A stretch of 64,000 nucleotides of DNA from an uncultured Pseudomonadota bacterium (GTDB lineage: Bacteria; Pseudomonadota; Gammaproteobacteria; Methylococcales; Methylomonadaceae). Each line of letters begins with the position of its first letter. Within the stretch, counting starts at the first letter, position 1. Below the pieces are notes generated by a model. It was not told the origin of the DNA. It searched no databases and saw nothing but the letters and a program-made list of their open reading frames with translations. Of this stretch, positions 20,901 to 28,549 are shown piece after piece. Location: NCBI GenBank assembly GCA_903870545.1, contig CAIQDI010000009.1, positions 1 through 64,000 of the forward strand, given 5' to 3'. Position numbers and translations under genes: made by a program.

Positions 20901-21248
20901 GCGTGGTTAGAATCGATTGCGGCGTTTTTAGGCAAAGTTCCGCCGACAAAATGGCGCAACGAAAATAAATCGGAGGCGAATTATCGATTAGCGGATTTGA
21001 GTGAAAAGTTGTTAAATTTAGAAGAATTACACGCGCATCAGTGCAAGTTTTCCGCTGATTCTGATACAAAAGTGACGATGATTCGGTTGATTAGTGAAGC
21101 GGAAGGTGAACAGAATTATCCCGCTTTCATTGATTCGCAAACCGAATCGAAAGCGCGTGATTTGTTTGATTCATTGAGTGATAAATTTCAGTCGATTGAT
21201 GCGTCCACAAAATATGCTTTTGTGATGCACTTGTTAAAGCAACGATAA
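17922..21248 (+). CDS. Large P-loop ATPase of the phosphorothioation-like island (SspC-like candidate)
   Basis: This 1108-residue protein has a Walker A at about residue 65 (IGPYGSGKSAF) and a Walker B at about residue 175 (GILIIIDELGKFLEY), like large defence ATPases of the BrxC/PglY/SspC type. The remaining ~900 residues are mostly helical and show no nuclease, PAPS-reductase (SGGxDS) or helicase motif that I can see. It is coupled to the DUF4007 gene by a 4-base overlap. By position it would be SspC, or a BREX-like ATPase recruited to a new context. No further gene follows on this strand; the next gene converges. Confidence 0.65.
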   Translation: MMEQKISVDTHYTRSIHLEKDAQSSAISYIPTSRALQTLEKIAATLNDFDMPRSWSLIGPYGSGKSAFALFLSQLFSEKQNAINVLAQADRSLAVKFANSKMGYCTVLLTGSPESLSKRLIAALYFATQTYFGHSAPIVREFKSATESNLTVSEIIALIARLQTAVAEKSGKGILIIIDELGKFLEYDARQPNSNDIFLLQAIAEFAKTGHKANVLLVVLMHQTIEQYAKILGETAKNEWLKISGRFESVPFLESAEQTMRVIAAAFRNTLTAVEKNAVQMQTDDIALVLADQSALPNHLNVQTASDLFAQCYPLHPLSLLILPVLCQKVAQNERTLFSYLGSQETHGFKDSLSRLNTVDEWILPWEIFDYFIQNQPTATTDHLTHRRWAEVVTALERLGHAAPIAEMELLKTIGLFNIIGHHNGLKSSCALLDLTNADKTGALDSLSKKSIINFQRFSGEYRVWEGSDFDLDAAMSEAIQLEGHFNLAEKLNQRKTQLPIVARKYSIQHGTLRYFQPIYIDKNSSNDVPIVPQIHFFLSENADDSAHFDTLIQNENPLVIYVLCQNAANYRAVIEEVCALERIQNENPLLKTDRVAQYEWRDAHAAAAHAEDELLNEFLTQPELHHWFWRGEKLQLLNKRDLQHHLSTVLEKIYYAAPIIKNELVNRHKPSSQGNAARNKLIAALLSQSDKADLGFEADKFPPEKSIYRALFKETGVHVEQNGVWRLVSPAVNDYKFAQVWQGIDDFIAKNNSINKLVALYEYLNQPPFGIQQGVLPLIFAAYYFTNQRTIALYEDGIFCPHATLENFEVLLKRPELFSFEKVEINNGDIKGDLFNKYLEKLVGKVSDDAGLLEIIKPLARFIKGLPEYTLHTKELALDVLAVRDAFLQTQSPVKLLFEILPQACGFAELNDADMFLNKLVQHLKTLQNAYSALLKDFKQSLCDDFHLNKTLELPELRQHFRRYAGLEKYTRDSQGLLAFITRLQNNKDTDSAWLESIAAFLGKVPPTKWRNENKSEANYRLADLSEKLLNLEELHAHQCKFSADSDTKVTMIRLISEAEGEQNYPAFIDSQTESKARDLFDSLSDKFQSIDASTKYAFVMHLLKQR

Positions 21249-21266
21249 AACTAGAATTACTGTTGA

Positions 21267-21968
21267 TCAACATATTTTATGTTTCTCACAACAAAATGAT
21301 TTACATAAATCAAACTTACTAAACTGCAAACACAGCTCAACATGATTTTTAATGTTTAATTTTGAATAAATGATTGAGAGTTGATTGCGAACGGTTTTTT
21401 CTGCAACGGATAATGTTACACCAATTTTTTTCGCTGATGCCCCTTTTGCGGCAAGACAAACAATCATTTTTTCGCGTGCATTAAGTGTTGCAACTAAACT
21501 GGTCAAATCTGACTGGTGATTTTTAACTTCACTTTGAAGAAATGATTGTGTGAGATTGCGATCAAACCACAACTCCCCTTCATGTATTTTTTCAATCGCT
21601 CTCGCCAACAATTCTGCCGAACAATTCTTCTGTAATACACCAGAAATTCCCAAACGTAGTGCATACAACTGAAATGGCTGATCATCGTTATTTATAAACA
21701 GTACAACTTTAGATTTTGGATGTTTTTTTAATAATTCAGGAATTTTAGTCACGCAATTTCCATCCTTTAACGCGAAATCCAGCAAGATAATATCAGGGCT
21801 AAACTTTTTTGGTGTTTGCTCTAACGCTGCCACAAAAGAATCGGCTTCCGCTACGATTTGTAATTTGGAATGATTATTCAGTAACGACTTCACTCCAATA
21901 CGAAAAATTTCGTGTGCATCTACCAGCATTATCTGAATTTTGCATTCTGCCACTACCAATAAAGGCAT
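21267..21968 (-). CDS. LuxR/NarL-family response regulator
   Basis: This 233-residue protein has an N-terminal receiver domain with the phosphoacceptor Asp in DIILLDFALKDG and a C-terminal LuxR helix-turn-helix (LNAREKMIVCLAAKGASAKKIGVTLSVAEKTVRNQL). The acidic pair at the start of receivers (normally DD) reads LVDAHEIF here, so one Mg-binding acidic residue is missing. The conserved lysine is in GVLQKN. No histidine kinase is adjacent; the nearest is at 26795-28396. Its end converges on the ATPase gene with an 18-base gap. Confidence 0.85.
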   Translation of the reverse strand: MPLLVVAECKIQIMLVDAHEIFRIGVKSLLNNHSKLQIVAEADSFVAALEQTPKKFSPDIILLDFALKDGNCVTKIPELLKKHPKSKVVLFINNDDQPFQLYALRLGISGVLQKNCSAELLARAIEKIHEGELWFDRNLTQSFLQSEVKNHQSDLTSLVATLNAREKMIVCLAAKGASAKKIGVTLSVAEKTVRNQLSIIYSKLNIKNHVELCLQFSKFDLCKSFCCEKHKIC

Positions 21969-22095
21969 AAATAAATCACTTCTAAAGTTTTAATGGGGTA
22001 TCAGTATGGTTGTTTAACTAAATAATTGTCAACGATGATTTATTAAAAATAAAAAATAATCATTCTAAAACAATGAATTGAATTTTTTTCAGGAT

Positions 22096-22141
22096 ATTTA
22101 TCCCGAAAATATCGGGATAAATGTCCCGAAAAATTAGGACA
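22096..22141. promoter_or_regulatory. Two adjacent inverted repeats upstream of the PilZ gene
   Basis: The first is a perfect 11-bp inverted repeat with a 5-base spacer (ATTTATCCCGA / TCGGGATAAAT, 22096-22122). The second is a 5-bp repeat (TGTCC / GGACA, 22122-22141) that shares the TCCCGAAAA core. They lie in the 240-bp divergent region between the response regulator and the PilZ gene, so operators controlling one or both are likely. Confidence 0.5.
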
Positions 22142-22210
22142 TATGACACTATCTATGCCGTGTGTGACTTTATAGAATAACGTCACATTTTGAAAGGGAG
22201 GGTTTCCATC

Positions 22211-22516
22211 ATGACGAGTTTCAACGGTCGCCGAGATAAACGCATTTATGGCGTGTTCCCCGTTTTTTTACGGGGAAATGATGTTGGAGAACACAAAATT
22301 AAAACCCAAACCATCGTAGACAATATCAGCCAAGGTGGTTTGTTTTTACAGCTACCACAATTTCTTTCATGTGGCACAACATTGTTCACTTTAGTCAAAT
22401 TGCCCAACAATATCTTTTTGGCTGCAAAAGGCGAGATAGTTCGAGTAGAAAACAAAGAACATGAATTAAAAGGATTTGGCGTACGTTTCAAACAAACCCG
22501 CCTGATTCAACATTAA
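22211..22516 (+). CDS. PilZ-domain protein (c-di-GMP binding)
   Basis: This 101-residue single-domain PilZ protein has the N-terminal RRDKR arginine motif and the downstream VDNISQGGLFLQL, equivalent to the c-di-GMP-binding RxxxR...D/NxSxxG pair. The frame opens at a TTG (22190), but the ATG at 22211 has AGGGAGGG upstream and is clearly the start. It precedes a large surface protein gene by only 35 bases, suggesting c-di-GMP control of adhesion or of that protein's export. Confidence 0.85.
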   Translation: MTSFNGRRDKRIYGVFPVFLRGNDVGEHKIKTQTIVDNISQGGLFLQLPQFLSCGTTLFTLVKLPNNIFLAAKGEIVRVENKEHELKGFGVRFKQTRLIQH

Positions 22517-22550
22517 AATTCCCAATTATTAGAGGTTTAAAGCTAAAGCT

Positions 22551-25500
22551 ATGACTACTTCAACAACTACAACCACACGCGTTACCTTCATTGATTCGCG
22601 CGTCGAAAATTATCAAACCATCATCGATAGTTTAGATTTATCAACCACAACCGTGGTGATTTTAGATGAATCCACCGATGGCATTCAACAAATTACAGAT
22701 TATTTAACAAGCCAAAGCGATGTTGGTGCAGTGGATATTGTCAGCGGCGTTGATATTATTTCTCACGGTGCGGCTGGCGAAATTATTTTAGGCTCCACCG
22801 TATTGTCTAGTGAAAATATCGCTGATTATCAGGCACAACTCGCTGAAATCGGCAGCCATTTAACCGACAACGGCGATATTTTGTTGTACGGTTGTGATGT
22901 GGCGGCGGGTGACGCAGGACAAACATTCATTGCAGCTCTTGCAGATGCAACGAGGGCAGACGTAGCCGCTTCAACCGATTTAACAGGTTCGGCAGCATTG
23001 GGCGGTGATTGGGTTTTAGAAGCTAGCACCGGAACGATTGAAACGGCTGCAATTGTTGATTTGGCTTATGGGGATGTGTTGGATGGTGGTGGTAGTTATG
23101 CTCCTTCTATAACTTCTGCTACATACGATGCTAGCACTGGAGTACTGATAGTTACTGGAACAAATTTTGTCGCAATTGCTGGTAGTAATAATGACATTAC
23201 GGTCACTAAGTTAAAGCTTGTCGATAGCTCAACCAATTACACATTAACATCTGGCAATGTGGAGCGTACTAGTTCCACGAGTTTTTCGGTTACATTAAAT
23301 GTGGCTGATAAATTAGCACTTGTGAGTATTCTCAACAAAAATGGCACATCGGGTTTACAGCATGGTAACTATGATTTGGATGCAGCTGAGGGTTGGAATG
23401 GATCAGAGTCAAACGCAAACAATGCAAATACTACTGTTACAGTCAGTAATGTAGATACTGTGGCACCAACTGCAACGATTACTCACTACAACCCTGTTAA
23501 CGGTACAACAAATGCAGACATATTGGTCTACCGTGTGACATTTACTGAGGCTGTTCAAAATGTTACAGCGGATGATTTTACTGTAACTGGCTCTACTGCA
23601 ACGGTACAAAGTGTTATTGCCGTTTCTGGTACAAACAGCTATGACGTAACAGTTTCAGGCGGTAATTTAAACAATTTTAATGGAACAGTGACACTGGGCT
23701 TCAGCACTTTAATAACGGGAACAACGGATGAGCATGAGCATGAGCATGAACATTTCATTCAAAACATTACCGATGTGGCTGGAAACAACCTAGATAATAG
23801 CCCCGCTGCCACTGGAAGTTATACGGTAGATAATGTTGCTCCAACTGTCCCAACCTTTGCGTTGACACATGACACCGCGAACGGTGATGACAATAGCGAT
23901 TTGTTGACTAACAATGCAGCGTTAACTTTCGGGGCAAAAGATGATGATGCCACGCGTGAATACAAAATTGGCTCGGGTGACTGGACAAACACTTATGCTG
24001 CTCCAACAACAGACGACATCTACACTGTTTTGGTAAAAGATACTGACGCGGCGGGTAACACAGCAACCTCAAACCTGACATTCACCTTAGATAAATCATT
24101 AACTGCACCGACGGTAGCGTTGACACATGACACCGCGAACGGTGATGACAATAGCGATTTGTTGACTAACAATGCAGCGTTAACTTTCGGGGCAAAAGAT
24201 GATGATGCCACGCGTCAATACAAAATTGGTTCGGGTGACTGGACAAACACTTATGCTGCTCCAACAACAGACGACATCTACACTGTTTTGGTAAAAGATA
24301 CTGACGCGGCGGGTAACAGCAAAGAGGCGAGCCTTACTTTCTTCAAGCTGGATACCACGATTATCGCCCCGACAGTCACCCAATTAAGCGTTGCTCACAT
24401 TCATAATGATGGCCGCACGTTTGTAGATTTGAGTGTTGGTGACACAAATACAGATACTGCCACAACTACGGTAACAGTAACCGATGGTGTCAATATTCAG
24501 TCTGCTGCGCTTATCGAGGGGATTTGGCAAGCCGATGTTTCTTCATTAGGCAGCCAATTAACTGCAAGTGTTAGCATAACGGATCTTGCTGGCAATTCAG
24601 CAACGTCTGAAACACCAACAACACTTGATACAACTGGACCAACATCTACACAGGAAGTAGGTTCATTAACTTTAGGTGGTGCTTTAGTCGATGGTAATAA
24701 TGATGGTGTTGGTGACGCGCTCCAAAGTAATGTTTCTACCATTCCAACACAAGTTGGTGACGAAAACATTACTTTAGCTGCTGGTACCAGTATTAAGATT
24801 ATTGACATTAGTAACACTCCTTCTATTTTAGATAATCCTGCTGCACCGATTGATTCGACTACACCTAGCCAACCGTATGGTGCATTAGGATTTACATTAA
24901 GCAATGTGGTTGATCATGTTGATTTAAGCACTTATTTACCTGGAACGTGGAGTTCTAGTAACGGCGTTTGGACAAATACCAATGGTACAGCAGATACAGC
25001 TGATGACGTATTGGTGAACGGTTTCTGGAAAAATGTTAGCACTGACACCACTCCCAGTTGGATAAATGTTGCAACAAACATGGATACTGTTGAGGGTGGA
25101 GCATTAAAAATTGACTTCAGCATAGCGGATAACGGTTTAGGTGATAGTGACAGTCGTTCAGGTGTCATTACAGATCCTGATGTTGCCGGTTATGTTAAGC
25201 CAGCATTAGATGGTGAAAACATTAGTTATCAAGATTCTAACGAAACTGACACATTCCTTACTACTACGGGACAGCTCGATGGCAGCACTCTGGCAGGATT
25301 AAGCATTCAATTGACGTATAGTCTTGATGGCAATGGTACTGGCACTTACGGTGATTTGACAGTCAATGCGGCAGGTGCGTACACCTACACACCAAACTCC
25401 GAAGCTATCAACGCTTTAATCACTACAGAGCAAGACATATTCACCGTTAGTGTGACTGATGGCGCAACTGACAGTCTCGGTAATGTAATTTACACGACAC

Positions 25501-26666
25501 AAACACTGACCGTTGCTTTGAATGGTGTCAATGACGACGCTGATATTTCGATTGTAAGTGGTGGCGATTACAATGTCGTTGAAGCGGGTGGTGCTGACAA
25601 ACGTGACCACCGCAATGATCATGATGGTTCTGATTCAGAACACGATGATTATGTAGCGGGTGACGTAATAGCATCAGGAACATTAAGCATTACTGATGTT
25701 GATACCGATGAAAATCACTTCATCGCACAATCAAATGCTGCTGGATATTACGGTACGTTTCAACTTGCAGCGGATGGCGTATGGTCTTACGCCTTAGAGT
25801 CAGATAAATTGGGCGGGTATGGATCAACCTCAATGAATGGTACGGACACGTTAACCGTTAGGTCAGCTGACGGTTTTACTTCTCAAGACATCGTTGTCAA
25901 CATCACAGGTGCCAATGATGCGCCAGTGGTAGCAACAGCGATTAGTGACAACAGCGTCACAGCTTATTCAGCTACTTCGTTTACTGATTTGCTATCCAGT
26001 TTGAATGCTACTAGCTTTGCAACGACATTTCACGATGTGGACAATACGTCATTGAAGTACACCGTAAAAATTGGCGACAACGATTCAGAGCATAATTCGG
26101 CAAGTTGGTTGACATACACACCTGGATTATTAGGCACACAGGGAAGTTTCAGCGGCGCACCACCGACGAATAACAATGTTGGCAATGTTAATGTCGAAGT
26201 CACCGCAACAGATGGTTCGTTGTCTGTTAAAGATCATTTCAAAGTCACTATCACCGGTAACACAACTGTCAACGGAACAAGCAGTGCCGACACCTTATAT
26301 GGCACTGACAAAGCGGACACCATTACGGGTGGTGCTGGCAATGACATACTGACGGGTAATGAAGGTAAAGATATTTTCAGTTTTACGAACATTACTGAGG
26401 GTAATGACACTATTAAAGATTTCAAACACGGTAAAGATAAAATCGATTTGTCAGCAATTGATGCAAAAACAAATGTTGCTGGTGATCAAGCATTTGCATT
26501 CATTACTGCTTCTAAAGCAACTACAACTGCAAACAGCATTACTTGGTCAACACAGAGTGGAAACACCATTCTTCACATTGATAATGATGCTGTTGCGGGT
26601 GATGATTTGACGATTACATTAGTCGGAACAAATCTTGGTCTTGCCGCAACTGATTTTGTGCTGTAA
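22551..26666 (+). CDS. Large DUF4347 / Ig-like repeat / RTX surface protein
   Basis: This 1371-residue protein starts with a DUF4347 domain (about residues 10-180: DSRVENYQTIIDSL, VSGVDIISHGAAGEI, GDILLYGCDVAAGDAGQ, LGGDWVLEASTG), found in giant secreted adhesins. Bacterial Ig-like and cadherin/VCBS-like repeats follow. Two almost identical 67-residue modules begin with LTHDTANGDDNSDL. The C-terminus has a short RTX segment (DTITGGAGNDILTGNEGKDIF) and an acidic tail as in type I secretion substrates. There is no Sec signal. A HEHEHEHEHF run lies near residue 395. No transporter genes are in the window. A role as adhesin or matrix protein is inference. Confidence 0.8.
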   Translation: MTTSTTTTTRVTFIDSRVENYQTIIDSLDLSTTTVVILDESTDGIQQITDYLTSQSDVGAVDIVSGVDIISHGAAGEIILGSTVLSSENIADYQAQLAEIGSHLTDNGDILLYGCDVAAGDAGQTFIAALADATRADVAASTDLTGSAALGGDWVLEASTGTIETAAIVDLAYGDVLDGGGSYAPSITSATYDASTGVLIVTGTNFVAIAGSNNDITVTKLKLVDSSTNYTLTSGNVERTSSTSFSVTLNVADKLALVSILNKNGTSGLQHGNYDLDAAEGWNGSESNANNANTTVTVSNVDTVAPTATITHYNPVNGTTNADILVYRVTFTEAVQNVTADDFTVTGSTATVQSVIAVSGTNSYDVTVSGGNLNNFNGTVTLGFSTLITGTTDEHEHEHEHFIQNITDVAGNNLDNSPAATGSYTVDNVAPTVPTFALTHDTANGDDNSDLLTNNAALTFGAKDDDATREYKIGSGDWTNTYAAPTTDDIYTVLVKDTDAAGNTATSNLTFTLDKSLTAPTVALTHDTANGDDNSDLLTNNAALTFGAKDDDATRQYKIGSGDWTNTYAAPTTDDIYTVLVKDTDAAGNSKEASLTFFKLDTTIIAPTVTQLSVAHIHNDGRTFVDLSVGDTNTDTATTTVTVTDGVNIQSAALIEGIWQADVSSLGSQLTASVSITDLAGNSATSETPTTLDTTGPTSTQEVGSLTLGGALVDGNNDGVGDALQSNVSTIPTQVGDENITLAAGTSIKIIDISNTPSILDNPAAPIDSTTPSQPYGALGFTLSNVVDHVDLSTYLPGTWSSSNGVWTNTNGTADTADDVLVNGFWKNVSTDTTPSWINVATNMDTVEGGALKIDFSIADNGLGDSDSRSGVITDPDVAGYVKPALDGENISYQDSNETDTFLTTTGQLDGSTLAGLSIQLTYSLDGNGTGTYGDLTVNAAGAYTYTPNSEAINALITTEQDIFTVSVTDGATDSLGNVIYTTQTLTVALNGVNDDADISIVSGGDYNVVEAGGADKRDHRNDHDGSDSEHDDYVAGDVIASGTLSITDVDTDENHFIAQSNAAGYYGTFQLAADGVWSYALESDKLGGYGSTSMNGTDTLTVRSADGFTSQDIVVNITGANDAPVVATAISDNSVTAYSATSFTDLLSSLNATSFATTFHDVDNTSLKYTVKIGDNDSEHNSASWLTYTPGLLGTQGSFSGAPPTNNNVGNVNVEVTATDGSLSVKDHFKVTITGNTTVNGTSSADTLYGTDKADTITGGAGNDILTGNEGKDIFSFTNITEGNDTIKDFKHGKDKIDLSAIDAKTNVAGDQAFAFITASKATTTANSITWSTQSGNTILHIDNDAVAGDDLTITLVGTNLGLAATDFVL
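23859..24318 (+). repeat. Tandem 202-bp near-identical repeat within the surface protein gene
   Basis: Bases 23859-24060 recur at 24117-24318 (period 258) with only two differences, one of them changing Glu to Gln. The rest of the gene's repeats are much more diverged, so this duplication is recent. Confidence 0.9.
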
Positions 26667-26711
26667 GAAGGTATTCTTCCACCCGATAAGATTTTAATAA
26701 AATCTGAAACA

Positions 26712-26748
26712 AAAAAACCGCCCTCAACGAAAGTTGGGGCGGTTTTTT
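26712..26748. terminator. Strong bidirectional terminator after the surface protein gene
   Basis: A stem CCGCCCTCAAC / GTTGGGGCGG closed by a GAAA tetraloop is flanked by A7 on the left and T6 on the right, so it can end transcription from both the surface protein gene and the converging kinase gene. Confidence 0.9.
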
Positions 26749-26794
26749 GATTGCGCTAAATTTCCAAAATTTTTTACATTTAGACAGACGGAAC

Positions 26795-28396
26795 TTAAAC
26801 CACAGCGGGAATGGCAACTGGAAACAACAGTTTAAAACTCGTGCCTTGATTAGGTTCTGTCAAATTTGAATCCACCACAATATGCCCCAACGCAGAATGC
26901 ACCAACCCCGTTAACGTCGATAAACCCAAGCCCGTGCCTTCGCCTTGTGGTTTAGTGGTGAAAAACGGATCGAAAATTCGAGTAATCGTTTCAGGTTCGA
27001 TTCCCGTGCCATTATCCGACACACCTAATTCAACAAAATTACCTTCAATCACTGCGCCACACGCCGAGCATTTAGTATTTAATTTTGTAGTCACTTTGTC
27101 GAGCGAAATAGTAATGCAGCCACCACGTTTTTTCATGGCATCTCGCGCATTCATGGCCAAATTCGTGATAATTTGATGCAGGTCACTGGCATCAATTTTA
27201 ATGCTCATGTTGCAATTTTTTCGCAGCGGACAATCGCCACAATTACCCTTGTTCATATCACAGTTATTAACAAATTCAAGTTTGATTCGGCTAGTCAGCG
27301 CGGGGCGTAACATTTCCACCATCTCGTTAATGACTTCTGGCGTGTGTTTTATGTTGATGCTTTTTACTTTTTGTATATCTTGGCGAGCATAGGTCATCAT
27401 TTTGTCAATTAACGCCACCGCGCGTTGACCGGCATTCGCAATTTGTTGGATATTATGTTCCAGTTCGGATTTTAACCTTTCGTCTTTTATCTCTTCGCTA
27501 ATATAACTATTCATTTCGTTGTAGCCCAACATGCACGCCAAAATGTTATTGAAATCGTGAGAAATACCAGCAGTCAACCGTCCAAGACTTTCTACTTTTT
27601 GCAGGTGATTCACCTCCCTATTTAGCGTTTCGTTTTGTTTATTTATAATCATCAGTTCAGCCGCGCGTTTGTCTTTTTCCGTGTTTTGGAACGCTAATTC
27701 TTGGTTCGCAATCATCAATTCGTCAGCACGTTTTTCTTTTTCAGTGTTTTGATGAAGTAGAAGTTGGTTAGCATTAGCTAACTCGCTGAGAAGTTTTTTC
27801 TTTTCATCGTATTGAGCGATAAGATTAAAGTTCATCACCTCTAGTTCATCTGCGCGTTTTTCTTTTTCAGCATTTTGGAACGCCAATTCTTTATTCGCAA
27901 TCACCAGTTCATCTGCGCGTTTTTCTTTTTGAGCTTTGTTAGAAGCAATTTCTTCGTAAGCCATCATCAATTCGGAGGAAAGCTGCTCTTTTTCTCTGTA
28001 TTGAAAAGCAAGATCTTCGAGATTCTTTTTAATGATTGCGGTGGTTTTCTCATCCGTAACACTACGCAACATATTGATAATCATTTTTTCGGAGTGAGAA
28101 AATATTTCTTGTTGCACGGCAATTTCAAGGTCGTTTGTCGGCAAAATATCCGCTAATGCCGGCATGATTTCAGTAGGATGAATTTGAAATACTTTCGATA
28201 AACGTAAAATAGCTTCGGTATTTAATGGAATACGAGCCTGCAAGTACGCATTAAACGCGGCTTGCGTATTCCATTGGCACAACTGCGCCACCTTTTCCTG
28301 TGTTAATCCCAATTCTTTCTTTTTGGAATTCCAAATCAACCGCAATTGTTCCGCCGCCATTATTTGAGTTGCGGTTAACGCTATATTTTTAGCCAT
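26795..28396 (-). CDS. Histidine kinase with N-terminal XRE helix-turn-helix and coiled coil
   Basis: This 533-residue protein has no membrane segment. Residues 1-85 look like an XRE/Cro DNA-binding domain (LGLTQEKVAQLCQWNTQAAFNAYL). Residues about 120-260 form a coiled coil built of repeats of EKEKRADELVIANKELAFQN. Then come HisKA with the phospho-His in LTAGISHDFNNIL and an HATPase with N-box NLAMNARDAM and G-boxes DNGTGIEPE and GEGTGLGLST. Two cysteine clusters sit in the ATPase region (CDMNKGNCGDCPLRKNC and CSACG). A DNA-binding domain on a soluble kinase is unusual. No partner regulator is adjacent. Confidence 0.82.
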   Translation of the reverse strand: MAKNIALTATQIMAAEQLRLIWNSKKKELGLTQEKVAQLCQWNTQAAFNAYLQARIPLNTEAILRLSKVFQIHPTEIMPALADILPTNDLEIAVQQEIFSHSEKMIINMLRSVTDEKTTAIIKKNLEDLAFQYREKEQLSSELMMAYEEIASNKAQKEKRADELVIANKELAFQNAEKEKRADELEVMNFNLIAQYDEKKKLLSELANANQLLLHQNTEKEKRADELMIANQELAFQNTEKDKRAAELMIINKQNETLNREVNHLQKVESLGRLTAGISHDFNNILACMLGYNEMNSYISEEIKDERLKSELEHNIQQIANAGQRAVALIDKMMTYARQDIQKVKSINIKHTPEVINEMVEMLRPALTSRIKLEFVNNCDMNKGNCGDCPLRKNCNMSIKIDASDLHQIITNLAMNARDAMKKRGGCITISLDKVTTKLNTKCSACGAVIEGNFVELGVSDNGTGIEPETITRIFDPFFTTKPQGEGTGLGLSTLTGLVHSALGHIVVDSNLTEPNQGTSFKLLFPVAIPAVV

Positions 28397-28495
28397 AATC
28401 TTAAATTCCTACGCAATCATTTCGCAAAGATTACGCCGATTTTGTTGAAAAACCTAATAGTAACACTATTATTTTGGATGGCGTTTTTTTATAGC

Positions 28496-28525
28496 GAAGA
28501 AGAAGAAGAAGAAGAAGAAGAAGAA
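28496..28525. repeat. (GAA)10 / (TTC)10 trinucleotide repeat
   Basis: Ten perfect GAA units (TTC on the minus strand) lie between the nasA stop (28550) and the XRE-kinase start (28396), about 100 bases upstream of the kinase start codon. Such tracts change length by slippage and could alter promoter spacing. Confidence 0.95.
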
Positions 28526-28549
28526 GGAACGATACGTTGCCCCGAATTT

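Noticed and set aside
17922-21248. BREX (BrxC) assignment for the large ATPase
   Set aside because: No pglX, pglZ, brxA or brxB gene is nearby, and coupling to DUF4007 next to a cysteine desulfurase fits an Ssp-like locus better.
13417-21248. Complete dnd cluster
   Set aside because: No DndB, DndC, DndD, DndE or DptFGH homologue could be recognised; only the desulfurase and the associated methyltransferase overlap with dnd loci.
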